Notes: a model not told the origin generated them from the letters alone. 64,000 nt of DNA from SOJA01 sp964598485 (GCA_964598485.1 CAZRCD010000004.1:1-64000); one strand, 5' to 3'. Shown: positions 1-9,177, counted from the first letter of the stretch. Numbers and translations: made by a program.

Positions 1-1
1 T

Positions 2-640
2 TCACCTGACACCAATTGGACTGCTTGGAGAATATTCCTATACGACCATTCAACAGGAAACTTCACAAAACTAAGCATCACAACTCACTTTAACGCCACA
101 TCTTTTGGTAACCCAACATTCACATTTTTGAAATCCCCAAACAATAAGTCATGCGTAGTAGTTACCTACTACCTTTTCAAAGAAGGATTACCCGACGAAT
201 ATAAAGACAAAGCAGGAGAACTAATTTTCTACAAAGAATTTGAAACTCAACAATTCCAGATAACATATGATAGCAAGCCGTGTTCAATAAATGTAACTTC
301 CAATTCCACAATCTCAGACTTTAACTTCAGCGAGCCCGAGAGAAGCATAAGCTTCAACGTGAGTGGACTCAACGATTCTAAAGGTTTTTGTGTTGTGGAA
401 ATTCCAAAAGAGATCGTTCAAAACTTGTGGCAAAACAACTACACTGTTTTGCTAAAAGGAAAACAATGGTCCTTCGAAAACTGGACCTGCACAGAAAATA
501 CTTACATATATGTAAACTACATTCACTCAACCCACAAAGTGATAATAACCCCGGAGTTTCCATCATTCCTTATTCTACCACTATTCATGATAGCAACACT
601 ACTAGCAACCATGGTATACAGAAGAAAACATCCCATGTAA
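2..640 (+). CDS. C-terminal part of a surface-anchored protein (5' truncated by window)
   Basis: The reading frame is open from the first bases of the window, so the start lies upstream. The visible 212 residues or so are rich in Asn, Ser and Thr with many N-glycosylation-type sequons (NVTSNST, NFSEP), typical of an exported archaeal protein. It ends in a short Pro-Glu-Phe-Pro motif, a hydrophobic helix (FLILPLFMIATLLATMVY) and a basic tail RRKHPM. This tripartite C-terminus resembles the archaeal PEF-CTERM type surface anchor processed by archaeosortases, but a plain C-terminal membrane anchor is equally possible. Function of the outer domain is not recognised. A TATA-like TATATAAG follows at about 671. 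Confidence 0.7.
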   Translation, partial: SPDTNWTAWRIFLYDHSTGNFTKLSITTHFNATSFGNPTFTFLKSPNNKSCVVVTYYLFKEGLPDEYKDKAGELIFYKEFETQQFQITYDSKPCSINVTSNSTISDFNFSEPERSISFNVSGLNDSKGFCVVEIPKEIVQNLWQNNYTVLLKGKQWSFENWTCTENTYIYVNYIHSTHKVIITPEFPSFLILPLFMIATLLATMVYRRKHPM

Positions 641-864
641 CTGCACACAGCATCCGTTTTCCTGCATTCCTATATAAGATTCAGAAAAGCTCTTGAAAAT
701 TCTCAATAATCGTGGGGTCACGAAACGCAGACGGTAGCTTAGCCCCGCAGAAATCCTGCTCTCATTAGATTTGCTGAATCTTATAAACGGTTATGTTAGT
801 TAGAAAACCTTTTTTAACAAAACAGTCAACTAAATAGTTCTCTGCTCAAGAAAAGGTGAATGTA

Positions 865-1731
865 TTGGTGGAAGTTAGAAAGATAGCAGTTTTAGGTGCT
901 GGCTTAATGGGTCACGGCATATGCCAAGTCGCAGCCCAAAACGGCGGATACGAAGTTAACATGAGAGACATTGAGCAACGATTTTTAGACAGTGGCATGG
1001 AAATGATTAAAAATAGTTTGCGAAAGTTTCAAAGCAAAGGAAAATTAACGGAAGAGCAAGTTGCCGAAACTTTGAAGAGGATACACCCAATGCTGGATTT
1101 GAAAGAAGCTGTTTCAGAGGCTGATCTCATAGTTGAGGCGGCACCAGAGAATGCTGAATTGAAAAAATCCATATTTAAAGAGGTTGACACGTTTGCGCCA
1201 CCCCACGCAATTATCACTTCAAACACGTCTTCAATAAGCATAACAGAATTAGGTTCAGCAACAAAACGACCAGAAAAAATCTGCGGAATGCACTTCTTCA
1301 ACCCGCCGCAACTGATGAAGCTCGTTGAAGTTGTTAAAGGAGCAAAAACTTCGAATGAAACAATACAAACAGTTTTGGATGTATCACATAAAATGGGTAA
1401 AGAAACGGTTCTGGTTAAGAAAGATTGCCCAGGCTTTATTGTGAACCGCATACTAATTCCAGCCTTAAATGAAGCAGCGGCTTTGTATTGGGAGGGTATT
1501 GCTGACAGGGACGACATAGACAAAGCCATAAAGCTTGGATTGAACTGGCCCATGGGACCTCTTATGCTCACGGACTACATTGGATCAGACACGATTTTGG
1601 CGATTGCAAATGTTCTAATGAAAGGAATAGACCCGAAGTTTCATCCGTCTCCAGGGCTGAAGCAGATGGTTAACGCTAAGCTTTTAGGAAGGAAAACTGG
1701 GAAAGGCTATTACGATTGGACACAAAAATAG
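865..1731 (+). CDS. 3-hydroxyacyl-CoA dehydrogenase
   Basis: NAD-dependent oxidation of 3-hydroxyacyl-CoA to 3-oxoacyl-CoA. The N-terminal Rossmann fold shows IAVLGAGLMGHG (GxGxxG); the family signature with catalytic His is GMHFFNPPQLMKLVEVV, followed by the C-terminal helical domain with GFIVNRILIPALNEA and a GRKTGKGYYDW end. Length of about 288 residues is the usual single-domain form (Hbd/PaaH type). The frame is open from a GTG at 856, but the ribosome-binding site GGTGA at 855-859 overlaps that codon, so TTG 865 or GTG 868 is more likely. Enoyl-CoA hydratase follows after 13 bases, forming a beta-oxidation pair. Confidence 0.9.
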   Translation: MVEVRKIAVLGAGLMGHGICQVAAQNGGYEVNMRDIEQRFLDSGMEMIKNSLRKFQSKGKLTEEQVAETLKRIHPMLDLKEAVSEADLIVEAAPENAELKKSIFKEVDTFAPPHAIITSNTSSISITELGSATKRPEKICGMHFFNPPQLMKLVEVVKGAKTSNETIQTVLDVSHKMGKETVLVKKDCPGFIVNRILIPALNEAAALYWEGIADRDDIDKAIKLGLNWPMGPLMLTDYIGSDTILAIANVLMKGIDPKFHPSPGLKQMVNAKLLGRKTGKGYYDWTQK

Positions 1732-1744
1732 AGGTGTTCACAAG

Positions 1745-2527
1745 ATGGAGTTTAAGTATATAATTTATGAGAAAAGCGAGGGAATAGCAACAATAACTTT
1801 GAACCGTCCAGAAGCATTGAATGCGTTTAGCAAAGAGGTTGTGAATGAAGTTTTGCAAGCCTTAGAAGACATTAAAACTGATGGAAACGTGCGGGTTGTT
1901 GTGTTGACTGGGGCTGGTGAAAAAGCGTTTTCTGCTGGTGCTGACATAAAAACCATGAAAGGGTTTAACGCGTTAAAAGCGAGAGCTCTGTCGCTTATGG
2001 GCGAAAGACTTTGCAGTGCTCTGGAAAATTTGGAGAAACCCGTTATTGCCGCGATAAATGGTTACGCTTTAGGCGGCGGCTTAGAAGTTGCTATGTCTTG
2101 CGATCTGCGCATAGCTTCGGAAAGAGCTCGTATGGGACAGACAGAAATTAACATAGGCTTAATCCCTGGTTGGGGTGGAACTCAAAGGCTTACACGTTTA
2201 ATAGGGAGAACAAAGGCGAAAGAGCTTGTTTTCACTGGAAAAATGATTGACGCAAAAACTGCTGAACAGCTAGGCATTGTAAACATGGTTTTTCCAGCTG
2301 AAGGGTTCAGGGAAAAAGTGAAACAATTTGCCAAGGAACTAGCAGCTAAGGCTCCAGTAGCCCTCAGAGTTGCTAAGGCGTTGATTAACAAAGGTGCTGA
2401 CATGAGTTTGGATTCTGCAATAGCGCTGGAACGAGAAGGGTTCGGTGTTGTGGGTTCAACAGAAGATTTGCAGGAGGGCGTTTCAGCGTTCACGGAAAAA
2501 AGAAAACCAACATTTAAAGGCAAATAA
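1745..2527 (+). CDS. enoyl-CoA hydratase/isomerase (crotonase family)
   Basis: Hydrates trans-2-enoyl-CoA to 3-hydroxyacyl-CoA, the substrate of the dehydrogenase just upstream. The oxyanion-hole segments are AFSAGADIKTM and YALGGGLEVAMSCD; both catalytic glutamates of true hydratases are present, in GGGLEVAM and GQTEINIGLIPGWGG. Length 260 residues is normal. ATG 1745 sits 13 bases after the upstream stop with a GAGGTG at 1732-1737 as ribosome-binding site. It is co-oriented with the IorAB genes, which suggests a role in acyl-CoA or amino-acid-derived acid turnover rather than a full fatty-acid pathway, since no acyl-CoA dehydrogenase or thiolase is visible. Confidence 0.92.
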   Translation: MEFKYIIYEKSEGIATITLNRPEALNAFSKEVVNEVLQALEDIKTDGNVRVVVLTGAGEKAFSAGADIKTMKGFNALKARALSLMGERLCSALENLEKPVIAAINGYALGGGLEVAMSCDLRIASERARMGQTEINIGLIPGWGGTQRLTRLIGRTKAKELVFTGKMIDAKTAEQLGIVNMVFPAEGFREKVKQFAKELAAKAPVALRVAKALINKGADMSLDSAIALEREGFGVVGSTEDLQEGVSAFTEKRKPTFKGK

Positions 2528-2624
2528 CAGAAGCCCATCGCACCCTCTTTTTGAGCTTCTTTTCTAAAAGTGGATTTGCCTTTTTGCAAGCTCCGCTAAC
2601 GATGTATCATACCAAAAGTTATAT

Positions 2625-4553
2625 GTGAAACTAGAAGACTATGAGAATTTCCTATTAACGGAGAGATGCTTATTGCCTAATTCGCGTGTGTTGTTAAAAG
2701 ACGAAGTTGGAAAACGTGTGCTTCTACTCGGGAATGAAGCCATTGCTAGAGGAGTTTTAGAAGCTGGTATGGGCGTGGTTACAACCTATCCGGGTACACC
2801 TGCGTCTGAAATAGGCGATTCCATCTCAGCAATAGCCGCTGAAGCGGGCTTATACATGGAGTATTCCACAAACGAGATTGTCGCAGTTGAAGTTGCAGCT
2901 GGAGCAGCAAACTCTGGTGTCAGAACCTTAACAGCCATGAAACATGTTGGGTTGAACGTGGCTGCAGACGCCGTTATGACATTGGCTTACATAGGCGTAA
3001 AAGGAGGCTACGTAATAGTCACCGCAGACGATCCAGGATGCTACAGTTCACAAAACGAACAGGACAACCGCTTCTACGCTTTACTCTCAAACCTACCATG
3101 CTTGGAACCATCAAACGCCCAAGAAGCCAAGGAAATGACAATCTCAGCGGTTGAAATCTCTGAAAAACTTGAGCTTCCACTTTTGCTCAGACTAACGACA
3201 CGTGTAAGTCACACCCGTGGACCAGTAATCTACGGCAAACTCAGAAAACCAAACTTGAAAGGCGAATTTATCCGAGACGTAAAACGCATGGTGATGGTTC
3301 CAGCAAACGCCAGACCAATGCACGTGAGACTTTTAGAAAAAGTGGAAAAAGCCAAAGAAATCAGCGAAACATCGCCATACAACCGGATTGTGCGTGAAGG
3401 AAGCAGCGGTTTAGGCATTATCTCCTCAAGCTCAGCCTACAATTACGCTGTTGAAGCCGCACACCTGTTAGGCTTAGACGCAAGCATCCTCAAGCTCGGA
3501 ATGACGCATCCGCTTCCAGAGAAGATGATAGCTGAATTTCTGAAAAACCACGAAAAAATAGTAGTTGTAGAAGAACTTGAGCCATACTTGGAAATGCAAG
3601 TTAAAACGATAGCCAAGGATTACGCCCCAAACGTGAAAATCTACGGAAAAGCAGGTAGGCTTTATTTCCAAAGGAAATTCGAACTTTCCACACGAAAAGT
3701 CATGATGGGACTAGCAGAAATAACAGGTAAAGAGCCACCAATAGACTTTCGAAGAATCGACGAGGAATACGCTGAAATAGTGAAGGATTTACCGTCTAGA
3801 CCACCCATACTCTGTGCTGGATGTCCTCACCGAGCTTCGTTCTACGTAATCAAAAAGGCTACAGGTGAAAACGCGATTTACACAACAGACATAGGCTGCT
3901 ACGCTTTAGGAATCGCCCCGCCACTAAAGGTTGGCGACATACTCATATGCATGGGAGCAAGCATAGGTACAGCTCAAGGAATAAGCAAGACAACAGGCAA
4001 ACAAACCATAGCAGTACTCGGAGACTCAACATTCTTCCACGCAGCAATTCCAGGACTCATCAACGCAGTCTACAACAACCACAAAGTCACCCTAGTTGTC
4101 CTAGACAACCTCACAACAGCAATGACTGGAAGCCAACCCCACCCCGGAACAGGCGTAACCGGCATGCGTAGTCCCTCAGAAAGGATACTCATCGAAAAAG
4201 TCGCCGAAGGATGCGGAGTAAAATACGTCAAAGTTGTCGATCCGTTCAAAATTAAGGAAGCAACAGCCGTTCTGAAAGAGGCTTTACAACACCATGGGCC
4301 TTCAGTCGTAGTGTTTAGGTCTCCTTGCGCCTTGATGGCTACTAGGGACAAAAGACGCAAAGGCGAAAAAACTGTGCCCTTCAAAATCACTCAGGAATGC
4401 ACAAACTGTATGGTTTGTATCAAACTGTTAGGCTGCCCCGCTCTAGTCATTAAAGACGGAAAAGTCACAATTAATGAAGCTTTGTGCACAGCATGTGGAC
4501 TATGCGTCTCAGTCTGCCCCTACAACGCTATAGAATGCAAAGGGAACAGTTAA
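2625..4553 (+). CDS. iorA: indolepyruvate ferredoxin oxidoreductase, alpha subunit
   Basis: Large subunit of the TPP enzyme that oxidatively decarboxylates aryl pyruvates to aryl acetyl-CoA with ferredoxin as acceptor. The N-terminal pyrimidine-binding part has YPGTPASEIGD (55-65); the TPP-binding part has CAGCPHRASF (397-406) and the GDS...N motif (GDSTFFHAA 466-474, LDNLTTAMTG 493-502). The C-terminus carries two 4Fe-4S ferredoxin motifs, Cys 592/595/598/604 and Cys 621/624/627/631. At 642 residues it matches the family. GTG 2625 is the first start; TTG codons a few tens of bases downstream are possible. IorB follows after 12 bases, so the two form an operon. Confidence 0.93.
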   Translation: MKLEDYENFLLTERCLLPNSRVLLKDEVGKRVLLLGNEAIARGVLEAGMGVVTTYPGTPASEIGDSISAIAAEAGLYMEYSTNEIVAVEVAAGAANSGVRTLTAMKHVGLNVAADAVMTLAYIGVKGGYVIVTADDPGCYSSQNEQDNRFYALLSNLPCLEPSNAQEAKEMTISAVEISEKLELPLLLRLTTRVSHTRGPVIYGKLRKPNLKGEFIRDVKRMVMVPANARPMHVRLLEKVEKAKEISETSPYNRIVREGSSGLGIISSSSAYNYAVEAAHLLGLDASILKLGMTHPLPEKMIAEFLKNHEKIVVVEELEPYLEMQVKTIAKDYAPNVKIYGKAGRLYFQRKFELSTRKVMMGLAEITGKEPPIDFRRIDEEYAEIVKDLPSRPPILCAGCPHRASFYVIKKATGENAIYTTDIGCYALGIAPPLKVGDILICMGASIGTAQGISKTTGKQTIAVLGDSTFFHAAIPGLINAVYNNHKVTLVVLDNLTTAMTGSQPHPGTGVTGMRSPSERILIEKVAEGCGVKYVKVVDPFKIKEATAVLKEALQHHGPSVVVFRSPCALMATRDKRRKGEKTVPFKITQECTNCMVCIKLLGCPALVIKDGKVTINEALCTACGLCVSVCPYNAIECKGNS

Positions 4554-4565
4554 GGAGGTTGTGAA

Positions 4566-5168
4566 ATGAAGGAGTTTAACATTGTTGTAGCTGGTGTTGG
4601 AGGACAAGGCATACTTCTAGCAGCTGAAATTCTAGGAACAGCCGCCCTTAAACAAGGACTAAACGTTAGGGTGAGCGAAATTCACGGAATGGCTCAACGA
4701 GGCGGATCCGTGACATCCAACATAAGAATGGGAGAAAAGGTTTTGGCGCCAACAGTTCTAGAAGGAAATGCAAATGTGCTCCTAGGATTTGAACCCTTAG
4801 AAACCGTGAGAAATTTAAAGTACACTTCAGAAAATACACTTACCTTAATGAACAATGAACCTATTCCCCCGCCGGGATTAACAACCAAGATGATGAGCTA
4901 TCCAAGCCTAGACGAAATAATTAAGAAAATTCGTGGGTTTACAAAAAATATCGTTGTTGTGCACGCAGCAAAATTGGCTGAAGAAGCTGGAAGCGTTCTA
5001 ACGCGTAATGTTGTTTTGATTGGCAGCTTAGTGGCTACTGGAAAAATGCCAGTTAAAATTGAAACGTTAAAGGAAGGCATACGCGAGCTTGTTCCAGCTA
5101 ATTATTTGGAAATGAACATGAAAGCGTTTGAACTCGGCTACGAACATGTTCAAAAGAAAGCTAACTAA
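4566..5168 (+). CDS. iorB: indolepyruvate ferredoxin oxidoreductase, beta subunit
   Basis: Small subunit of the IOR complex, the gamma-domain type that contacts CoA. The glycine-rich N-terminus NIVVAGVGGQGILLAAEILG is the family hallmark, followed by EIHGMAQRGGSVTSNIR. Length 200 residues is typical for the separate beta subunit. A strong ribosome-binding site AAGGAGGT at 4552-4559 precedes ATG 4566 and overlaps the iorA stop, showing coupled expression. The 3' end overlaps by four bases the convergent gene at 5165-5536. Confidence 0.93.
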   Translation: MKEFNIVVAGVGGQGILLAAEILGTAALKQGLNVRVSEIHGMAQRGGSVTSNIRMGEKVLAPTVLEGNANVLLGFEPLETVRNLKYTSENTLTLMNNEPIPPPGLTTKMMSYPSLDEIIKKIRGFTKNIVVVHAAKLAEEAGSVLTRNVVLIGSLVATGKMPVKIETLKEGIRELVPANYLEMNMKAFELGYEHVQKKAN

Positions 5169-5536
5169 ACTCGGGGTTTTTTAGTCGCTGAATTTTCTTT
5201 TTCGTTTTTTAGAATTGTCGCCAGTAAGTTTTCGAATATCTTCATGTCAGAAGCATTCACTATTGGAATTTGAAAACTCTTGTCAACCTCAAACATCTTT
5301 TCGTATTTTGGAAACTCCGCATAGCAAACGTGACTTATCGGAAACTCTTTATTTTTGATTTCATATTCGAAGGACTTATCATAAACTTCCAAGCATAGCA
5401 GGTAGCCGTCCACCCAGTGAAGCCTGCTCATTCCATAGGTTGCAGCGCACCATGCTAGGTCCTTAACGGAACGTTTATCCAAGCCTAAGACGGTGATTTT
5501 TTGTGTGGGAACAATTTCTACATCCAAGTCTTTCAC
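5165..5536 (-). CDS. conserved hypothetical protein coupled to XPF-like nuclease
   Basis: A 123-residue protein of unknown function. No catalytic or metal-binding motif is obvious; the composition (mixed alpha/beta, single Cys residues, no membrane segment) suggests a small soluble cytosolic protein. Its GTG start overlaps the stop of the upstream XPF-like nuclease gene in a GTGA arrangement, so translation is probably coupled and the product may act with that nuclease. It converges with iorB with a four-base overlap. The name is left open because the family is not recognised. Confidence 0.7.
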   Translation of the reverse strand: MKDLDVEIVPTQKITVLGLDKRSVKDLAWCAATYGMSRLHWVDGYLLCLEVYDKSFEYEIKNKEFPISHVCYAEFPKYEKMFEVDKSFQIPIVNASDMKIFENLLATILKNEKENSATKKPRV

Positions 5537-6255
5537 CCTCTGAAGGGAGTGGTTAGCACCTCTTTAGCCTTATGGCTTATTTTCGGTCCAAGTCCGTGCA
5601 CAGTTTTAGGCCAGTCGTCAATGTTTATTAGGGCATTCAACGGGGTTTGATATGACTTAAGAATCGCCGTGGCTTTTTCTCTTCCAATGTTTGGCAGACT
5701 AGACACAAAGAATGTTTGAGCGTCGGATATGGTTTCAACTTTTTTGATTGGATGAATCGTTGGGCTTCTCTTTTCTACTATTTGCTCTTGACGTGCAGCT
5801 ACGTAAAGAAAATCAATGGTTTCCTTGTACGAGGTTGTGCTTATCATAGCTATTCCATTTTTCGCCAGATTGAACATTGCTCCCCAAACTGATGCTGGCT
5901 TAATTCTGCTGAACTTGTAAATTATTGGAAGATAACCTTCCAACAGAATTAGCGCTTTCGGATAGGCCTCTTTCAGCTTAAAAAGTTGGTCAAAGAGGTA
6001 GCGATGTGTAAGTGTATAGACAAAGTCTCGAACTGTTTTTCTCTCTACTGCACAAACATCAGACAATATGTAGTCACCTTTCTGTAACGCTTTAATCTCA
6101 ACAGTGACGCCTCTTTCCCGTAGTCCCTTTACGATTTTTGCAGCCGTATTCGCCTCACGGCTGTCAACAATAATCGTCGGCTCTTGTCCATCATCTTTCT
6201 TTTCCTTCAAATATGGGACTAAAGTTTCCGTACCAGACATAACCTCAACTCTCAA
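5533..6255 (-). CDS. XPF/ERCC4-type structure-specific endonuclease (short archaeal form)
   Basis: Cleaves branched DNA such as flaps and 3' overhang junctions in repair and fork restart. The ERCC4 nuclease motif GDx(n)ERKx3D is intact: IIVDSREAN near the N-terminus, then KGDYILSDVCAVERKTVRDF. The last 70 residues contain two helix-hairpin-helix motifs (VSSLPNIGREKATAIL and VHGLGPKISHKAKEVL), which bind DNA. At 240 residues it lacks the helicase domain of euryarchaeal Hef and matches the crenarchaeal/TACK type that works with PCNA; no clear PIP box was identified. Start is TTG 6255 or ATG 6240. It is first in an operon with the 5165-5536 gene. Confidence 0.9.
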   Translation of the reverse strand: MRVEVMSGTETLVPYLKEKKDDGQEPTIIVDSREANTAAKIVKGLRERGVTVEIKALQKGDYILSDVCAVERKTVRDFVYTLTHRYLFDQLFKLKEAYPKALILLEGYLPIIYKFSRIKPASVWGAMFNLAKNGIAMISTTSYKETIDFLYVAARQEQIVEKRSPTIHPIKKVETISDAQTFFVSSLPNIGREKATAILKSYQTPLNALINIDDWPKTVHGLGPKISHKAKEVLTTPFRG

Positions 6256-6365
6256 ATTGCCTATGACTATGAGAAACTATCTGCTTATTGTTGATAAACT
6301 TAAGCATAGCATGACTAGGCTTTAAAGAAGTGGTGATATAAGCATAAAAAGGGTGAAAGTGAAAA

Positions 6366-7670
6366 TTATGGTTCTTTTTTCGTTATTTCTTTCACGACGC
6401 CAGCAGCTACTGTTGTGCCCATGTCTCTTATTGCGAATCTGCCAAGCTCTGGAAATTCAGTGTATGCTTCAATTGCTATTGGCTGCAAAGGTTCGATCCT
6501 TACTATGGCTGCGTCTCCAGTTTTCAGAAAGTCTGGTTTTTCCTGTACGACCTGTCCTGAACGCGGGTCAATTTTCTTCAGTAATTCGGTGAATCTGCAT
6601 GCTACTTGTCCTGTGTGGTAGTGGAACACCGGCGTGTATCCTGCGGCTATTGCTGTTGGGTGATAGATTACGATTATTTGTCCTATGAACTCCTTCGCAA
6701 CTGTTGGCACGTTTGAAACGTGTCCGCAAACGTCTCCGCGACGTACGTCTGTTTTTGCTATGCCTCTAACGTTAAATCCTATGTTGTCGCCTGGTTCAGC
6801 CTTTGGGATTCTTGTGTGATGCATTTCCAAAGACTTCACTTCACCCTTCTTGTTTGCTGGCATGAATATGACTTGATCTCCTTCTTTGAGTACTCCTGTC
6901 TCAACCCTGCCCACTGGAACTGTGCCCACGCCTGTGATGGTGTAGATATCTTGAACTGGAACGCGTAGAGGTTTATTCATGGGTTTGGGAGGTACCTCAA
7001 ATGTGTCTAAGGCCTCAATCAATGTTGGTCCTTTGTACCATGGCAATTTTTCGCTTTTTTTCACTAGGTTGTCGCCGGTCCATCCTGAAGTAGGCACGAA
7101 CGGGATTTTTTCAACTTTGAAGCCTACCATTTTGAGCATTCTGCTTACTTCATTTTTGATTTCGTTGTATCTCTCTTCACCCCAGTTGACTGATGCGTCA
7201 TCCATTTTGTTGACTGCCACGACCATTTGGTTTACGCCTAGAGTGAAAGCTAAGAATGCGTGTTCTCTTGTTTGGCCTCCTGCCCCTATGCCAGCTTCGA
7301 ATTCTCCTCTTTTGGCTGAAACGAAGAGTATGGCGCCGTCTCCTTGACTTGCTCCTGTAATCATGTTTTTAACGAAGTCTCTGTGTCCCGGTGCGTCTAT
7401 GACTGTGAAGTAATATTTTTTCGTCTCAAATTTTAGGAATCGGAGGTCAATTGTTAAGCCTCTTTCTCTTTCTTCTTTGAGGTTGTCGAGAACCCATGCG
7501 AACTTGAAGGTTTCTTTGCCTAGTTTTTCTGCTTCTTCCTCGAAGGCTTTTATTGTTCTTTCTTCAATGGCTCCTGCTAAGTATAACATGTGGCCTGTTG
7601 TTGTTGATTTCCCATGGTCCACATGTCCCATAATCACTAGGTTTAAGTGGGGTTTTCCTGTTTTGCTCAT
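6366..7670 (-). CDS. tuf: translation elongation factor 1-alpha (aEF1A)
   Basis: GTPase that brings aminoacyl-tRNA to the ribosomal A site. GTP-binding motifs are G1 GHVDHGKSTT, G3 DAPGHRDF, G4 NKMD, with the switch region RERGLTIDLRF; the two beta-barrel domains follow to the C-terminus IRDMGTTVAAGVVKEI. Length 434 residues and the insertion pattern are archaeal/eukaryotic EF1A rather than bacterial EF-Tu. A clear AAGGAG ribosome-binding site lies just upstream of ATG 7670. It stands alone here, not beside S7/S10 as in many archaea. Confidence 0.97.
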   Translation of the reverse strand: MSKTGKPHLNLVIMGHVDHGKSTTTGHMLYLAGAIEERTIKAFEEEAEKLGKETFKFAWVLDNLKEERERGLTIDLRFLKFETKKYYFTVIDAPGHRDFVKNMITGASQGDGAILFVSAKRGEFEAGIGAGGQTREHAFLAFTLGVNQMVVAVNKMDDASVNWGEERYNEIKNEVSRMLKMVGFKVEKIPFVPTSGWTGDNLVKKSEKLPWYKGPTLIEALDTFEVPPKPMNKPLRVPVQDIYTITGVGTVPVGRVETGVLKEGDQVIFMPANKKGEVKSLEMHHTRIPKAEPGDNIGFNVRGIAKTDVRRGDVCGHVSNVPTVAKEFIGQIIVIYHPTAIAAGYTPVFHYHTGQVACRFTELLKKIDPRSGQVVQEKPDFLKTGDAAIVRIEPLQPIAIEAYTEFPELGRFAIRDMGTTVAAGVVKEITKKEP

Positions 7671-7940
7671 TCTTTTTTCTCCTTACTTTTTTTTAAATTA
7701 CATCTGTTTTTAGTGAATTCAGTTTACACAACTGTTCATTCAATTATTTTAAGTTTATGATGAACCTAACACCACAAGATCTGAACCAAACTCAAACTTT
7801 GACAGCATTCTAAAGGTTGCCTGATTGACCCTTGTTTGAGATGTTGAGGGGAATTTACGAAGTCTATATGCTTGAGAAATTTAGAATACAGGATGAAAGC
7901 CGATGGTGCAAACATGATTCTTCATCCATAGAGTCACTCT

Positions 7941-8362
7941 ATGAAAAGTTTCTTCTCTAAGAGTGCAGAGAGATTTGATCAAGGTATAGGTTCTACGGAA
8001 GCGTTGTGGGGCTGGCTTGCCAGTTTGAGATGGTTTAACGAGTTGGGAAAAGAGGATATTCAAAAAGGGGTGTTAGGCTTGGGGGATATCTTATCGACGG
8101 CCTTCTCGATATAGGGGGCAAGGTCAACACACCTATGGACCCGAAGCAGAGACACGGATTGATAAACTACACTACGGGTTCCTATGGTAACGATTTGAAG
8201 TGCTACGAAGCAATGGGGACTAGGGTTCCTAAGCCGATAACAGGTCCTGCAATAAGGTATCAGGGTGGAGTTGGAGGAATGAGGGTTTGCACACATTTCT
8301 ACAACACCGAGGAAGACGTTGACAAATTTATTGATTTCCAAAAAGACTTAATGCCTAAATAA
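7941..8362 (+). pseudogene. class V aminotransferase / cysteine-desulfurase-like remnant, frameshifted
   Basis: Two adjacent frames together spell the C-terminal third of a PLP class V aminotransferase. The first frame (ATG 7941) gives ERFDQGIGSTEALWGWLASL and FNELGKEDIQK; after the A/G run around 8061-8070 the sense continues in another frame with LGGYLIDGLLDIGGKVNTP, DPKQRHGLINYT and MRVCTHFYNTEEDVDKFID. A one-base deletion in or near CAAAAAGGGG explains this. The N-terminal two thirds, including the PLP lysine, are not found upstream. The likely parent is a SufS/selenocysteine-lyase-like enzyme. A sequencing error could explain the shift but not the missing N-terminus. Confidence 0.75.
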
Positions 8363-8673
8363 TTAATTTCATGTACGTTGCGACATGGATGAAGCTAAAA
8401 TGTTTAGAAGCCATGGGTAAAAGCAAAAGTGGTCGTTTAGCCCCCCCAATTACTTGTTTATGGCTTCTAACAGATTACAGTGGCGATGTCTCCCGCAATT
8501 CCAACATAAAACCACACGAGTCATCAGTCTGGCAACTATAGCCTTCAAATATTGGGCATATTGTGATTTAATGTGACCTATATATAAGGGGGGTCTAGCC
8601 GCACAGAGAAAGCTCTCGCTTCAAACCCCTTCTTGAGCTGCAAATGAACCCCCATATAAAAAGAAAAACCCGT
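8363..8673. other. intergenic region with a promoter-like repeat
   Basis: About 310 bases without a convincing gene between the aminotransferase remnant and the 3' end of the minus-strand wHTH cluster. It contains a strong TATA-like element at 8579-8597 that recurs identically at 52.6 kb, described separately, and a short hairpin-prone stretch GAGAAAGCTCTCGCTTC at 8604-8620. Confidence 0.5.
8579..8597 (+). promoter_or_regulatory. repeated TATA-type promoter element, copy 1
   Basis: The 19-mer TATATATAAGGGGGGTCTA occurs here and again at 52588-52606. It contains a near-ideal archaeal TATA box followed by a G6 run. It lies in a gene-free strip facing the 3' end of a minus-strand gene, so on the plus strand it would drive a short or antisense transcript; the strand is a guess. 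Alternatively it could be part of a 3' processing or termination signal read on the minus strand. Confidence 0.45.
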
Positions 8674-9177
8674 CTAGTTGCCAATTTTTGCCTTAATCTT
8701 TGGAAGAAAATCCTTCTGCATCTGCACCATGCCAAAAGTCGTAATTCTATATTTATCATCATCAGTCTTCACAATCATATCACTCTTAACAAGCTCCCCA
8801 AGACGCGTGCTCACAATCTTCCCACTCTTCCCAAGCCTAACCTGCAGCTCCTCCTTAGAAACGCTATCACCCCCAACCAAACCCAACTGAAAACCCACAT
8901 AACCAGCCAAAAGCCACAACAGCAAAGTCTCATTATCCGTAAGCTTATCCTTACTCACCAGCAAATTCGCGCCTTCCTTTGAAAAAGCAATAAGCCCCTC
9001 GCATTCCTTCACAAGCATCTGCAAATCAACACTCAAAACAAGCCTCCTCGCAACACCAAAAGACGGAACAAACTCGCCAAAAAACCTGCTAAGGCTCAAC
9101 CAAACGTCTTCTAAACTGCCACTAAATGTCTTCTCAACATCCCCATACTTGACATTCACAGTTATCTTATCGCTCAA
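8674..9177 (-). CDS. winged-helix protein, third gene of a three-gene cluster
   Basis: A 167-residue soluble protein. The N-terminus (ITVNVKYGDVEKTFSGSLED) looks like a small beta-rich domain also seen in the two upstream neighbours; the C-terminal half (SKEELQVRLGKSGKIVSTRL ... DDDKYRITTFGMVQM) has the pattern of a winged helix with a wing hairpin. A predicted role is DNA or protein binding in regulation; no family name is certain. Its TTG start overlaps the stop of the upstream gene (TTGA), so the cluster is translationally coupled. Confidence 0.75.
   Translation of the reverse strand: MSDKITVNVKYGDVEKTFSGSLEDVWLSLSRFFGEFVPSFGVARRLVLSVDLQMLVKECEGLIAFSKEGANLLVSKDKLTDNETLLLWLLAGYVGFQLGLVGGDSVSKEELQVRLGKSGKIVSTRLGELVKSDMIVKTDDDKYRITTFGMVQMQKDFLPKIKAKIGN

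Noticed and set aside
7881..8341. Minus-strand frames at 7881-8063 and 8060-8341
   Set aside because: They are shadows of the aminotransferase remnant on the plus strand, which has recognisable family sequence.
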